44,906 bases of DNA from Candidatus Daviesbacteria bacterium RIFCSPHIGHO2_02_FULL_43_12 (GTDB lineage Bacteria > Patescibacteriota > Microgenomatia > Daviesbacterales > UBA10151). A model generated the notes under the pieces. That model saw only the letters and a list, made by a program, of their open reading frames with translations, did not search any database and was not told the DNA's origin. Shown here in pieces: positions 8,137 through 15,872 of the stretch; the stretch's first letter is position 1, and each line of letters opens with the position of its first letter. The stretch lies in contig MFDD01000013.1 in assembly GCA_001776775.1 (NCBI GenBank), forward strand, positions 1 to 44,906, given 5' to 3'. The translations under genes were made by a program, and so were the position numbers.

Positions 8137-8960
8137 AGAGTGGTTATAGGTCGGGATTGTACAATGTATAAGCGACCCTTTTCTAAAGCCCATTCTATAT
8201 CCTGAGGGGAGTGATAATGGTCTTCTATTCTTATACCTAATTGAGCAAGCTCTTTAACTTGGGCCTCGGTAAGAGTTGGTTCTTTTTTCTTTTCTTCTGG
8301 GACTAAAACCTCTTTGTTTTCTCCATCTTGAAAAACCAGCATCGTTTCTTGAGTGCTGATCTCTTTATTTCTTATCTCTAATGTATCCTTGGCAACTACG
8401 AAATTGTCTGGGGTGATCATTCCCTGAACTAACATTTCACCTAAGCCAAAGCCTGCCTCAATCATCAGCTCCTGCGTATTTTTTGTAACTGGGTTAATAG
8501 TAAACATCACTCCTGACGATTCACTCTCCACCATCTTTTGAATTACTACCGCCACAAATAATTGATCCTCGGCTATATTTTGCAAAGCTGCATAGGCTAA
8601 ACCCCGCTCAGACTTATTTGAATTCCAGCATTCCCTAACTTTATCGAACAACTCCTGTTTAGAAACATTTAAATAACTTTCCATCTGTCCAGCCCATGAA
8701 GCGTTTGAGGAGTCTTCGGCTACAGCTGAGGATCTAACAGCGACTCTCTCGGCGCCCAGCTGATCAAAGGCAGCTAGAATCTCTTGTTGTACATCGATCG
8801 GTAGTTCCTGTTTATAAAAATTTTTGTAAGTATCAGTTGTAATAACAAAACCAGGGGGCACCGGGATCCCGGCATTTGTCATCTCTCCGAGTGATGCTCC
8901 TTTGCCGCCAGCATCCTTAACATTGTCTTTGGAAAGATCTTTGAAGAATTTTATAAACAT
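8133..8960 (-). CDS. Stand-alone ATP-grasp domain of PEP synthase
   Basis: This is the N-terminal nucleotide-binding part (PPDK_N) of phosphoenolpyruvate synthase / PPDK / rifampin phosphotransferase. The start GGKGASLGEMTNAGIPVPPGFVITTD is the family signature; AVRSSAVAEDSSNASWAGQ is the ATP-binding loop; IEWALEKGRLYIVQSRPIT closes the domain. The protein stops there, at 275 aa against about 800 for PEP synthase. It lacks the swivelling phosphohistidine domain and the PEP/pyruvate barrel. No second part is encoded nearby and the ORF is not interrupted, so it is either a partner of a separately encoded half or a different ATP-dependent phosphotransferase. A promoter with TTAACA and TAATAC precedes it. 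Confidence 0.85.
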   Translation of the reverse strand: MFIKFFKDLSKDNVKDAGGKGASLGEMTNAGIPVPPGFVITTDTYKNFYKQELPIDVQQEILAAFDQLGAERVAVRSSAVAEDSSNASWAGQMESYLNVSKQELFDKVRECWNSNKSERGLAYAALQNIAEDQLFVAVVIQKMVESESSGVMFTINPVTKNTQELMIEAGFGLGEMLVQGMITPDNFVVAKDTLEIRNKEISTQETMLVFQDGENKEVLVPEEKKKEPTLTEAQVKELAQLGIRIEDHYHSPQDIEWALEKGRLYIVQSRPITTL

Positions 8961-8965
8961 GGTTA

Positions 8966-8993
8966 GTATTAAGACAGGGGATCTAATTGTTAA
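8966..8993 (-). promoter_or_regulatory. Promoter of the PEP-synthase-like gene, leaderless
   Basis: TTAACA (8988-8993), a 16-bp spacer and TAATAC (8966-8971) lie on the minus strand, ending 5 nt before the ATG at 8960. Confidence 0.5.
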
Positions 8994-9067
8994 TTATCTA
9001 GTACTATAGTAATGAACGCAATCCCTGATATAATGAAAATTATACCAGCCAAGCTTTAATTTTGATT

Positions 9068-10066
9068 ATGAAGATTGCATTTTTTGGGCTTAAAGAGCAA
9101 GAAAAACAAGAATATTTTTTAAATTCCCTGATTGAGCATCAAGTCATATTTTTCGACCAAGATTTAAACGAAGAAACTCTTCCCAAAGATAGCAGTGTGG
9201 AGATTATCTCTGTTTTTGTTCAATCAAAGATAACGGCAAGGGTAATAGATGCATTTCCCAATCTAAAAATGATTGCCGTTAGAGCAACAGGATTTGATAA
9301 TATCGATATTAAATACGCTCAGAAAAAAAATATTATAGTTTCCAATGTTCCAACTTATGGCTCACATACCGTAGCGGAGTTTACTTTTGGATTAATTCTG
9401 TCTTTATCGCGAAAAATTCCTCAGGCCCTGACAAAAGTTAAAACCAAGTTGAAGTTCGAGCGAGGAGGATTAAGGGGGTTTGATTTATATGGTAAAACTT
9501 TAGGTATCCTTGGCACGGGTAAAATAGGGGCAAATGTCGCTAAAATTGCCAAGGGGTTTGGCATGATTATTTTAGCTTATGACCTTTATCCGAGTAAGCA
9601 GTTAGCTAAAACCTTTGAGTTCCAATATGTCTCCTTAATGCAGTTATTAAAAGAATCCGATATCGTAACAATTCATGTTCCAGCTACCAAACAAACACGT
9701 CACTTAATCAATAAAAGCAACATCTTCCAGCTTAAAAAGGGAGCCTTTATCATAAACACGGCCAGGGGAGATGTAGTTGAGGGAGAGGCTCTTCATCAAG
9801 CTATTGCTAGTGGTCATCTTGGGGGAGCTGGCCTAGACGTTTTAGAAGCAGAAACTAACTTGCAGGGTGATCATAAAAAACAGAAACCGGATCCATCTAT
9901 AAAGAAAACAGTCTTGGCGGATAATCTGCTAATTAAAGACCCAAAGGTGATAGTTACACCTCATATTGCTTTTTATACAACCGAAGCGGAACAGGCGATT
10001 ATCCAAACGACTGTCGAAAATATTCAAGGATTTATAGAGGGATCATCGAAAAATGTTGTCAGTTAA
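9068..10066 (+). CDS. D-2-hydroxyacid dehydrogenase (D-lactate dehydrogenase type)
   Basis: An NAD-dependent D-isomer-specific 2-hydroxyacid dehydrogenase. RATGFDNID, the Rossmann motif GTGKIGANVAKIAKGFGM, the substrate Arg in NTARGDVV, and the catalytic Glu/His region ending in TPHIAFYTTEA are all present; the layout and the 332-aa length fit D-lactate dehydrogenase. It would regenerate NAD+ by reducing pyruvate to D-lactate at the end of fermentation. The start is ATG 9068 (MKIAFFG); a TTG two codons upstream is less likely. TGA-TATAAT near 9021-9032 is a probable extended -10. The mutase gene follows after 13 bp. Confidence 0.88.
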   Translation: MKIAFFGLKEQEKQEYFLNSLIEHQVIFFDQDLNEETLPKDSSVEIISVFVQSKITARVIDAFPNLKMIAVRATGFDNIDIKYAQKKNIIVSNVPTYGSHTVAEFTFGLILSLSRKIPQALTKVKTKLKFERGGLRGFDLYGKTLGILGTGKIGANVAKIAKGFGMIILAYDLYPSKQLAKTFEFQYVSLMQLLKESDIVTIHVPATKQTRHLINKSNIFQLKKGAFIINTARGDVVEGEALHQAIASGHLGGAGLDVLEAETNLQGDHKKQKPDPSIKKTVLADNLLIKDPKVIVTPHIAFYTTEAEQAIIQTTVENIQGFIEGSSKNVVS

Positions 10067-10079
10067 TGAACTAAAGTAA

Positions 10080-10712
10080 ATGGCATATCTTGTATTAGTA
10101 CGACACGGCTTAACCGAATGGAATAAAGAGGGTCGTTGGCAGGGTTTTACGGATATTTCGATTACCGCAGCTGGTAAGGCAGAAATTAAACAAGCGGCTC
10201 AGTCGATTAAAGATATTAGAATAGATATAGCTTATACATCAAATTTAACTCGCACAAAGCAAAGTTACCAGGAAATTGTAAAGTCTTTAGGTCTAAGTTG
10301 CCCGGTACTGCATGAAGCCGCTTTAAATGAAAGAGACTATGGTATTTATAATGGTAAAAATAAGTGGGAAGTGGAAAAAGAGCTCGGCAAGGCAGAATTT
10401 GAAAAACTAAGAAGGAGTTTTGACTATCCGGTGCCTGCTGGAGAGACCCTTAAAAATGTTTACGAAAGAGTAGTGCCTTTTTATAAATCTAAAATTTTAA
10501 ATGATCTTAAATCTGGAAAAAACGTATTATTGGTTTCATCCGGTAATACCTTCCGGGCATTGATAAAATATTTAGAAAATATCTCTGATGTAGATATCTC
10601 CAAATTTGATTTAGGATTCGCTGCTGTTTTTGTCTATAAAGTAGATAGTCAGGGAATAATCTTTGGTAAAGAAATAAGAGTAAATGACCTATATCAAGGA
10701 AAACATTACTGA
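10080..10712 (+). CDS. Histidine phosphatase family protein, phosphoglycerate-mutase-like
   Basis: A member of the histidine phosphatase superfamily with the catalytic loop LVRHGLTEWN near the N-terminus, ERDYG (Glu proton donor region), and a second catalytic His position in LLVSSGNTFRAL, where the usual SHG is SSG. The loss of that His is notable. The rest matches cofactor-dependent phosphoglycerate mutase and its phosphatase relatives (210 aa). Its position directly before enolase, with a 1-bp overlap (TGATG), argues for 3-PG to 2-PG mutase activity, but the missing second His argues for caution. A phosphatase role cannot be excluded. Confidence 0.75.
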   Translation: MAYLVLVRHGLTEWNKEGRWQGFTDISITAAGKAEIKQAAQSIKDIRIDIAYTSNLTRTKQSYQEIVKSLGLSCPVLHEAALNERDYGIYNGKNKWEVEKELGKAEFEKLRRSFDYPVPAGETLKNVYERVVPFYKSKILNDLKSGKNVLLVSSGNTFRALIKYLENISDVDISKFDLGFAAVFVYKVDSQGIIFGKEIRVNDLYQGKHY

Positions 10713-11980
10713 TGAAAATACTTAACATTCAGGCCAGACAAATACTAGATTCGTTGGGGATTCCCACACTTGAAGTGAAGCTAACCCTAGCAAATGGATT
10801 AGCTGCCCTTTCCTCAGTTCCTTCTGGTGCTTCAACCGGACGAAATGAAGCGGTTGAATTAAGAGATGGTGAGAAGACATGGGGCGGTAAATCAGTCTTG
10901 CAAGCTGTTAAAAACGTCAATGAAGAAATATTTTCAAAATTAGCAGGTGAAGATGTGACGGACCAAAGAAAAATTGATCAATTAATGATAGATTTAGACG
11001 GAACTAAAAATAAACAAAGACTTGGAGCAAATGCCATTTTAGGAGTTTCCATGGCCGTTTGCAAAGCTGCGGCTACTTTTGGAAATATCCCCCTTTTTAC
11101 CTATATTGGCAGTTTGATGAATAATCAGCAATTTATAACCCCACTTCCGCTGATCTTAATGCTTGAGGGTGGTAAGCATGGTAACTTTGTGACCGACATC
11201 CAGGAATTTATGATTATCCCCACAGAAAATAGATTTGATAGCTTTGCCAGCACCCTAGAAGCGGGAATAAAAATATTTTATTGTCTCCAAGAAATTTTAA
11301 AAGAAAAAGGTTACTCAACTGGTTTGGGTTTTGAAGGAGCCTTTTGTCCACAAGAGCTCTCGTCTAATGAGGAGGCCTTACAACTCTTAACCCAAGGTAT
11401 CGAGAAGGCCGGTTTGATACCAGGTCAAGATTTTTCGATCGCCCTGGATTTTGCCTCTTCTCAGTTTTATCAATCCGGAAAATACATTTTAAAAAGTGAG
11501 GATGGTAAAACTTACCAGCCAAAAGATTGGACGGACAAAATCGCCTCTTGGGTAAATGATTACCCAATCTTTTCCTTAGAGGATGCTCATCAAGAGGATC
11601 TTTGGCAGGAGTGGACCGATCTTACTGATCAATTGGGACAAACTCACCAAGTTGTAGGTGATGATTTAGTGACCACGAATATTCAAAGAATCAAACAGGC
11701 CATCGATACCAAAGCTATCAATGCTGTTTTAATCAAACCAAACCAAATAGGTACGGTGACAGAAACCCTAGAGGCCATCACTCTCACAAAGCAAGCAGGT
11801 TGGCCATCGATTATTTCCCACAGGGCCGGAGAAACTAATGACGATTTTATCGCAGATCTTTGTGTAGGAACTGGCAGTGAGCAGTGTAAATTTGGAGGCT
11901 TAAACAGAGGTGAACGGATTGCAAAATATAACCGCTTACTAGAAATCGAAGAACAATTGCGCTCAAGCTCCGTGTTTTAA
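10712..11980 (+). CDS. eno: Enolase
   Basis: Enolase converts 2-phosphoglycerate to PEP. Catalytic and metal ligands are all recognisable: the SGAST loop, His in GGKHG, Glu in IQEFM, Glu in GFEGAF, Asp in ALDFAS, Glu in SLEDAH, Asp in VGDDLVTTN, the base Lys in LIKPNQIGT, SHRAGET and the Lys before GGLNRGERIAKYN. Several normally invariant surroundings differ: the family's NIINGGxHADN reads LMLEGGKHGNF, and GDEGGFAP reads GFEGAFCP. At 422 aa the length is normal. It overlaps the mutase-like gene by 1 bp, so the two are coupled. It should be active although divergent. Confidence 0.95.
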   Translation: MKILNIQARQILDSLGIPTLEVKLTLANGLAALSSVPSGASTGRNEAVELRDGEKTWGGKSVLQAVKNVNEEIFSKLAGEDVTDQRKIDQLMIDLDGTKNKQRLGANAILGVSMAVCKAAATFGNIPLFTYIGSLMNNQQFITPLPLILMLEGGKHGNFVTDIQEFMIIPTENRFDSFASTLEAGIKIFYCLQEILKEKGYSTGLGFEGAFCPQELSSNEEALQLLTQGIEKAGLIPGQDFSIALDFASSQFYQSGKYILKSEDGKTYQPKDWTDKIASWVNDYPIFSLEDAHQEDLWQEWTDLTDQLGQTHQVVGDDLVTTNIQRIKQAIDTKAINAVLIKPNQIGTVTETLEAITLTKQAGWPSIISHRAGETNDDFIADLCVGTGSEQCKFGGLNRGERIAKYNRLLEIEEQLRSSSVF

Positions 11981-12072
11981 TGTATGTATCAAAAGATCTA
12001 CCAAGGTTTTAATTAGCAAAAATATAAACAAAGTTGATTGCCTAAAATTGGCCCAATAACAATCTTAACCTT

Positions 12073-12101
12073 TTGACTTAGTAATTTTTTAGTGCTAATC
12101 T
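12073..12101 (+). promoter_or_regulatory. Promoter of the anchored protein gene at 12111
   Basis: TTGACT (12073-12078), a 17-bp spacer and TAATCT (12096-12101), the latter in a TGC-TAATCT extended form. GTG 12111 follows 9 nt later. The minus-strand gene starting at 13873 has the same TGCTAATCT -10. Confidence 0.65.
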
Positions 12102-12110
12102 GATATTAGA

Positions 12111-13544
12111 GTGAAAAAATTCTCTGCCCAGACAGGCATAGTCCATGTTATTCCACTTCTTATAGTGTTGGTAATTGCTGGTGTGGTTATTTGGTTTTTT
12201 ATTAATAAAGGTGGTTTAGAGCCAAAGGGGACTACGGTACCAATCACCCCTTCTCGGCTGATGCCCTCTGTATCTGCTACCCAAGCTCGAGGAACCATCT
12301 GTAATATGAAGAAAGAAGGATTATTTACCGAAGCCTGCCAGGAGAAATTTAATATTGTCGGTAAAGATGACAAAGAAAAATTAGCTGAGCTATTTGGTCT
12401 TATTAAAAAAATCAAAAACGACAAAAGTCTATCAGATTATGACAGATTATTGCTATCTCAAGCAGTGTTTGCAGCACTTCCCAACAAAGATAGTCCACAG
12501 GAAAGTCCACAACGAGTTAATTTTTATCGTTTGCCCTCTTTAATTAAAACTGTGTTTGCTCAGGATGGGCTTATCAATGAGGAAGAGCTTAAAAAGTTAA
12601 TGAAAGAAGACCTGCAAAATGTGCTAAACATTCCAAAGGGAGACAATGCTTGGGTAATTTCTGTGACAGTGGCAAGATATTCCTGGAAGGATGGGGTGCG
12701 TCAACCAGCCTATTTTGATGATTATGGTGAATCACGGAACCCTTATCCCAACAACCCGAATGTAGATGAAGGGACTCTACCTTATAATGTACGCTCAGTA
12801 GTTGGTGAACTATCTTTAAATGAGGGCGGTGATTCTATTCAGGTTGCCTGGTCGTTCCAGATTCAATCGTGGAAAAGCGAAAAGTTCGCAGGCTATGTCG
12901 AAAAAGAATTTATTACCTCAAGAAGTGATAAGTCCGATGCAAACTACCGTAATACCGGAAACCCTTTTTACCTGACTACTTTGCTTGAGGAAGTCAAATT
13001 CCCCACAGAATCAGATGAACCAGATGCAGAGCCAACTAATCAAACTCAGGGAGTAAAAGTTGATTGTTCCAAAATTAGCTCCACGCTAAAGTTTGAGGGG
13101 GAGGGTAAGGTTGATGGTTCTGGGCCTAATTCACTTTGTAAATCCATAGACAAAGAAAAGATATCCAGGACAACGCATGTGACATATTGGGGCGGTATCA
13201 GCTTAGGTTTATCTAAACTAGATTACGATCCAGCTAAACCTATTTCAACAAGAGGTGCTCCTACGAGAAGTCAAGATTTGGATGTAGGAGATGAGGCAAA
13301 AATTCATTTTTGGGAAGAACCGTGGGATCCAATAAGTGGCAAAGATTTTAAAGTTTTCTATATGATCCGCTTGGGCAATTGTGCGATTGATTTAGAAGCT
13401 AGTGCCGTAGGAAATGTCGATGAATTTTATACCACAGGAGCCAAACCAGATTGGAAAATTGCCGGGGAATATATTACCCAAAAACTAACCTCTGTCGCAA
13501 AGGAGATTGAAGAAAATATTAGCACAGAATGCGGTGCTCTCTAG
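12111..13544 (+). CDS. Membrane-anchored hypothetical protein, 477 aa
   Basis: Not recognised. The N-terminus (residues 6-30, QTGIVHVIPLLIVLVIAGVV) is a membrane anchor of a form common in Microgenomates-type secreted proteins, and the rest would be outside the cell. A helical part follows to about residue 180 (with Cys in TICNMKKEG and EACQEKF), then a beta-rich part with an Asn/Pro-rich loop near 210, a Pro/Asp/Glu linker near 305, and a C-terminal domain with Cys in VDCSKI, SLCKSI, GNCAID and TECGAL that may form disulfides. GTG start fixed by the promoter 9 nt upstream. Confidence 0.75.
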   Translation: MKKFSAQTGIVHVIPLLIVLVIAGVVIWFFINKGGLEPKGTTVPITPSRLMPSVSATQARGTICNMKKEGLFTEACQEKFNIVGKDDKEKLAELFGLIKKIKNDKSLSDYDRLLLSQAVFAALPNKDSPQESPQRVNFYRLPSLIKTVFAQDGLINEEELKKLMKEDLQNVLNIPKGDNAWVISVTVARYSWKDGVRQPAYFDDYGESRNPYPNNPNVDEGTLPYNVRSVVGELSLNEGGDSIQVAWSFQIQSWKSEKFAGYVEKEFITSRSDKSDANYRNTGNPFYLTTLLEEVKFPTESDEPDAEPTNQTQGVKVDCSKISSTLKFEGEGKVDGSGPNSLCKSIDKEKISRTTHVTYWGGISLGLSKLDYDPAKPISTRGAPTRSQDLDVGDEAKIHFWEEPWDPISGKDFKVFYMIRLGNCAIDLEASAVGNVDEFYTTGAKPDWKIAGEYITQKLTSVAKEIEENISTECGAL

Positions 13545-13558
13545 CCCTTTAAATAATC

Positions 13559-13873
13559 TTAGAATTCTTGCCTGACCTCTCCGCTTTTGAGGCTAACTCT
13601 ATACCAGTTAAAAGTAGCAGTATGGCCATTTATCACCTCATAAATATGAATATTGTACTCACCCTCTAATTCGTTATCCACCTCTACTTTGCCACTCGGA
13701 ACCCTTTTAAGATATTGCTGTACTTCTGGCAGCTTTTTGACATTTTCTATCGCCTGTTCACTGCTGATCGTTGTTGGTAAGGTCCAAACAGGGGCCTTTC
13801 CTGGAACTCCGCTTTTAGACATAAAGTAACTGACGCTGGCTAAAATGATAATCATTACTACAATAATTTTCAT
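13559..13873 (-). CDS. Small secreted or anchored protein, 104 aa
   Basis: An N-terminal hydrophobic segment (residues 3-18) is followed by about 80 residues with alternating beta-like pattern and Glu/Lys-rich surface. The segment VEVDNELEGEYNIHIYEV...HTATFNWYRVSLKSGEV resembles a small PepSY-like or cystatin-like fold, but I would not assign one. It is convergent with the 477-aa gene (14 bp apart) and diverges from the next. A TGC-TAATCT box on the minus strand about 25 nt upstream is a likely -10. Confidence 0.6.
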   Translation of the reverse strand: MKIIVVMIIILASVSYFMSKSGVPGKAPVWTLPTTISSEQAIENVKKLPEVQQYLKRVPSGKVEVDNELEGEYNIHIYEVINGHTATFNWYRVSLKSGEVRQEF

Positions 13874-13920
13874 GGTCTCAAATATTTTTTCTTTTTAAGA
13901 TTAGCATAGTCAGAGGTAGC

Positions 13921-13949
13921 TTGACTTGTCAAATAGTAAATGTTACGGT
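13921..13949 (+). promoter_or_regulatory. Promoter of the duplicated-Cys protein gene
   Basis: TTGACT (13921-13926), a 17-bp spacer and TACGGT (13944-13949), 7 nt before ATG 13957. An overlapping alternative is TTGTCA (13926-13931) with TCTATT (13949-13954). Both give a leaderless transcript. Confidence 0.5.
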
Positions 13950-13956
13950 CTATTAA

Positions 13957-15066
13957 ATGCCCATTTTTTTAAATCAGAAAGGGATAGCACCTCTGGTAGT
14001 TGTTATTATTATAGGAGTAGTTGTTCTTGGCTGGGTTGGTCTCACAAGAGGAAGTTTTAATTTTGGAGGTAAAAAGGGAGATTCCTCAACTGTAGTCTCA
14101 GCTGAACTTGACTGCCTACAAGTGATGAATGAGGTTGGTAAAGGTAAACTAACAGAATTGGAATGGAATGGAGAAAAGAAAACAGTAACTTATCAAGATA
14201 AAGATTACTGCCAGCTTCAACGAGAACAGATTGGTAAAGCTGCTAAGATAGCAGAAGTGGTTAAGATTACATACTACCAGATTATTTCTGATGCTGAGGA
14301 AAAATTAAAGGATCTCACCACAAAAGGAGATAGTGCTGTCAAACTATCAGGTTACTGTTTAATTGAGTACTCACCTGCTGAAGGAGAAAAATCCCAAAAT
14401 ATTTTAGATAACATTGATAAAAATGAAAAATTTGCAGGATTTTGTAAAGATTCAGCTAGATTAAAATCTGGAGATAGCAGATCACCAGTTCAGGCATTGA
14501 ACCAAACAGGAAAAGGTGGTCAATTTGATTGTTTAGCTACTTTATCAGAAGCTGAGTCTTCTTCTTGGAATACTGTTGGTAAAGTAACTGCCGGAAAACA
14601 AACTGTATCCCAAACAGATAAGGATTACTGCCTTTTGAAACATCAAAGTCAGGTAAGTGATTATGGAGCAGGTTTTGGAGAGGTTGAAGATCCGGTCATT
14701 GATTGGACTGTTAAAATAACCTATTTCGGAAATAAGATAGGCCCTAATGAAGCATTTCCAATATTAGATAAGTTAAAAAATTCTGAAAAAAATGGTTTTA
14801 AAGCCAATGAAGGTAGTTTTTATGGCTATGATGGCCAAACAGTTGACCTTTCAGGTCCAAGTTATCTTAGAAATGTAATGTTTCAGGAGCACTGTTTAAT
14901 TGAGCAAACTGTAGAAAGTAATTTTGGGCCACTTTTTAAGGGAAACGGGGTATTTAAATGGAGTGTTAGCGATGCTGAATCTCAGATGGGTATGATTGGG
15001 GCTTCAGTGGCCAGCTTACTCTATAATTTACAAAATAACCAAAAGTTTAGTAGTTTCTGCAACTAA
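13957..15066 (+). CDS. Anchored protein with a tandem-duplicated four-Cys domain
   Basis: No known family. The N-terminal anchor QKGIAPLVVVIIIGVVVLGW (7-26) is followed by two copies of one domain, about residues 50-155 and 185-369. Each copy has the same order of signatures: DCL, then DKDYC, then VKITY(Y/F), then xCLIE, then F(C) near the end, giving four equivalent cysteines per copy and probably two disulfides each. The second copy is longer. The protein should sit outside the membrane. A leaderless promoter precedes it. The neighbouring 477-aa gene has the same anchor type but no clear copy of this domain. Confidence 0.75.
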   Translation: MPIFLNQKGIAPLVVVIIIGVVVLGWVGLTRGSFNFGGKKGDSSTVVSAELDCLQVMNEVGKGKLTELEWNGEKKTVTYQDKDYCQLQREQIGKAAKIAEVVKITYYQIISDAEEKLKDLTTKGDSAVKLSGYCLIEYSPAEGEKSQNILDNIDKNEKFAGFCKDSARLKSGDSRSPVQALNQTGKGGQFDCLATLSEAESSSWNTVGKVTAGKQTVSQTDKDYCLLKHQSQVSDYGAGFGEVEDPVIDWTVKITYFGNKIGPNEAFPILDKLKNSEKNGFKANEGSFYGYDGQTVDLSGPSYLRNVMFQEHCLIEQTVESNFGPLFKGNGVFKWSVSDAESQMGMIGASVASLLYNLQNNQKFSSFCN

Positions 15067-15126
15067 AAAAGACCGAAATTTACTTCAGAAGGATAACAAT
15101 TGAGTGCATTAAGGTAGTGTTCCTGA

Positions 15127-15186
15127 TACAATTCACCCATGAAAGTAGGGAAGCACACTCCACAACTCCAATTAATGATTCTATAG
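15127..15186 (+). pseudogene. Truncated copy of the ychF promoter and first codons
   Basis: A 20-bp stretch (15127-15146) is identical to 17353-17372, which is the extended -10 box, start codon and first codons of ychF. Read in frame from ATG 15139 it gives MKVGKHTPQL and stops at 15186. Against ychF (MKVGIVGLPNVGKST) this is an in-frame 24-bp deletion between MKVG and the K of the P-loop, followed by decay. It is best explained as the remnant of a duplicated ychF 5' end. It could still drive a 15-codon leaderless microORF. Confidence 0.65.
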
Positions 15187-15320
15187 ACTTTCCATTCCAA
15201 TTTAGCTTCAAATTGCCACTTCCCAATAAAACTAGAATTATTTTAGTAAGGGATCACTTAGGAAAAATAATTCATTCGAAAGTTGCAGAAAGATAAACTC
15301 CAGTATATAGTAGTTTAAAT

Positions 15321-15872
15321 ATGACAGGAATTCACTCAGGTTCTCTAGATTTTAAACTTCCATTAATGTTTTCTGATGGAACAAAAGTTTATGAAGAGTT
15401 TGCTAAAAAGTATATAACTCACAAGCATGGTTTCTTTATTTTAGCTCCTTCGGGGGTAGGAAAAACTCACTTTATTAAAAATCAGAAAGAACCACACTGG
15501 ATGGATGGAGATGCTTTATGGGAATCTACCAATGCTCATCCAGCGGGTGAGTGGTGGACCTGGGGAGAGTTAATTGATGAAGTTGATCAAAGAAGTGACA
15601 TCATTACTATGATGGCAAAAAAGATGGGATTTTGGATAATGGGTGCTTCAAATAATTGGTTAAAACCTGATGCTATAGTCCTCCCCAATTGGAATACTCA
15701 TAAAAAATATATCAAAATACGCGAGCAAACTAATTATGATGGGGGCGCTACCTCAGATCGCCTTGGGCAAGTCTTAGGACATCGTAAATGGATTCGTCAA
15801 TGGGTTAAAAAATGTGTACCGTGCTTTAGATCTGTTCAAGAAGCAGCGGATTATTTAGCCAAATTAACCTGA
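15321..15872 (+). CDS. P-loop protein of unknown role, 183 aa
   Basis: A small P-loop NTPase or kinase-like protein. Walker A is LAPSGVGKTHFI (about residues 46-57) and is followed by HWMDGDALWE, where the Asp pair is placed like the substrate site of nucleoside- and nucleotide-kinase-like proteins. A hydrophobic strand near MGFWIMGASNN is followed by a Trp-rich, basic C-terminal half with RQW and a CVPC pair. I do not know a named family. It converges on the next gene, overlapping it by 22 bp. It lies inside the module bounded by the ychF direct repeat. Confidence 0.65.
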   Translation: MTGIHSGSLDFKLPLMFSDGTKVYEEFAKKYITHKHGFFILAPSGVGKTHFIKNQKEPHWMDGDALWESTNAHPAGEWWTWGELIDEVDQRSDIITMMAKKMGFWIMGASNNWLKPDAIVLPNWNTHKKYIKIREQTNYDGGATSDRLGQVLGHRKWIRQWVKKCVPCFRSVQEAADYLAKLT

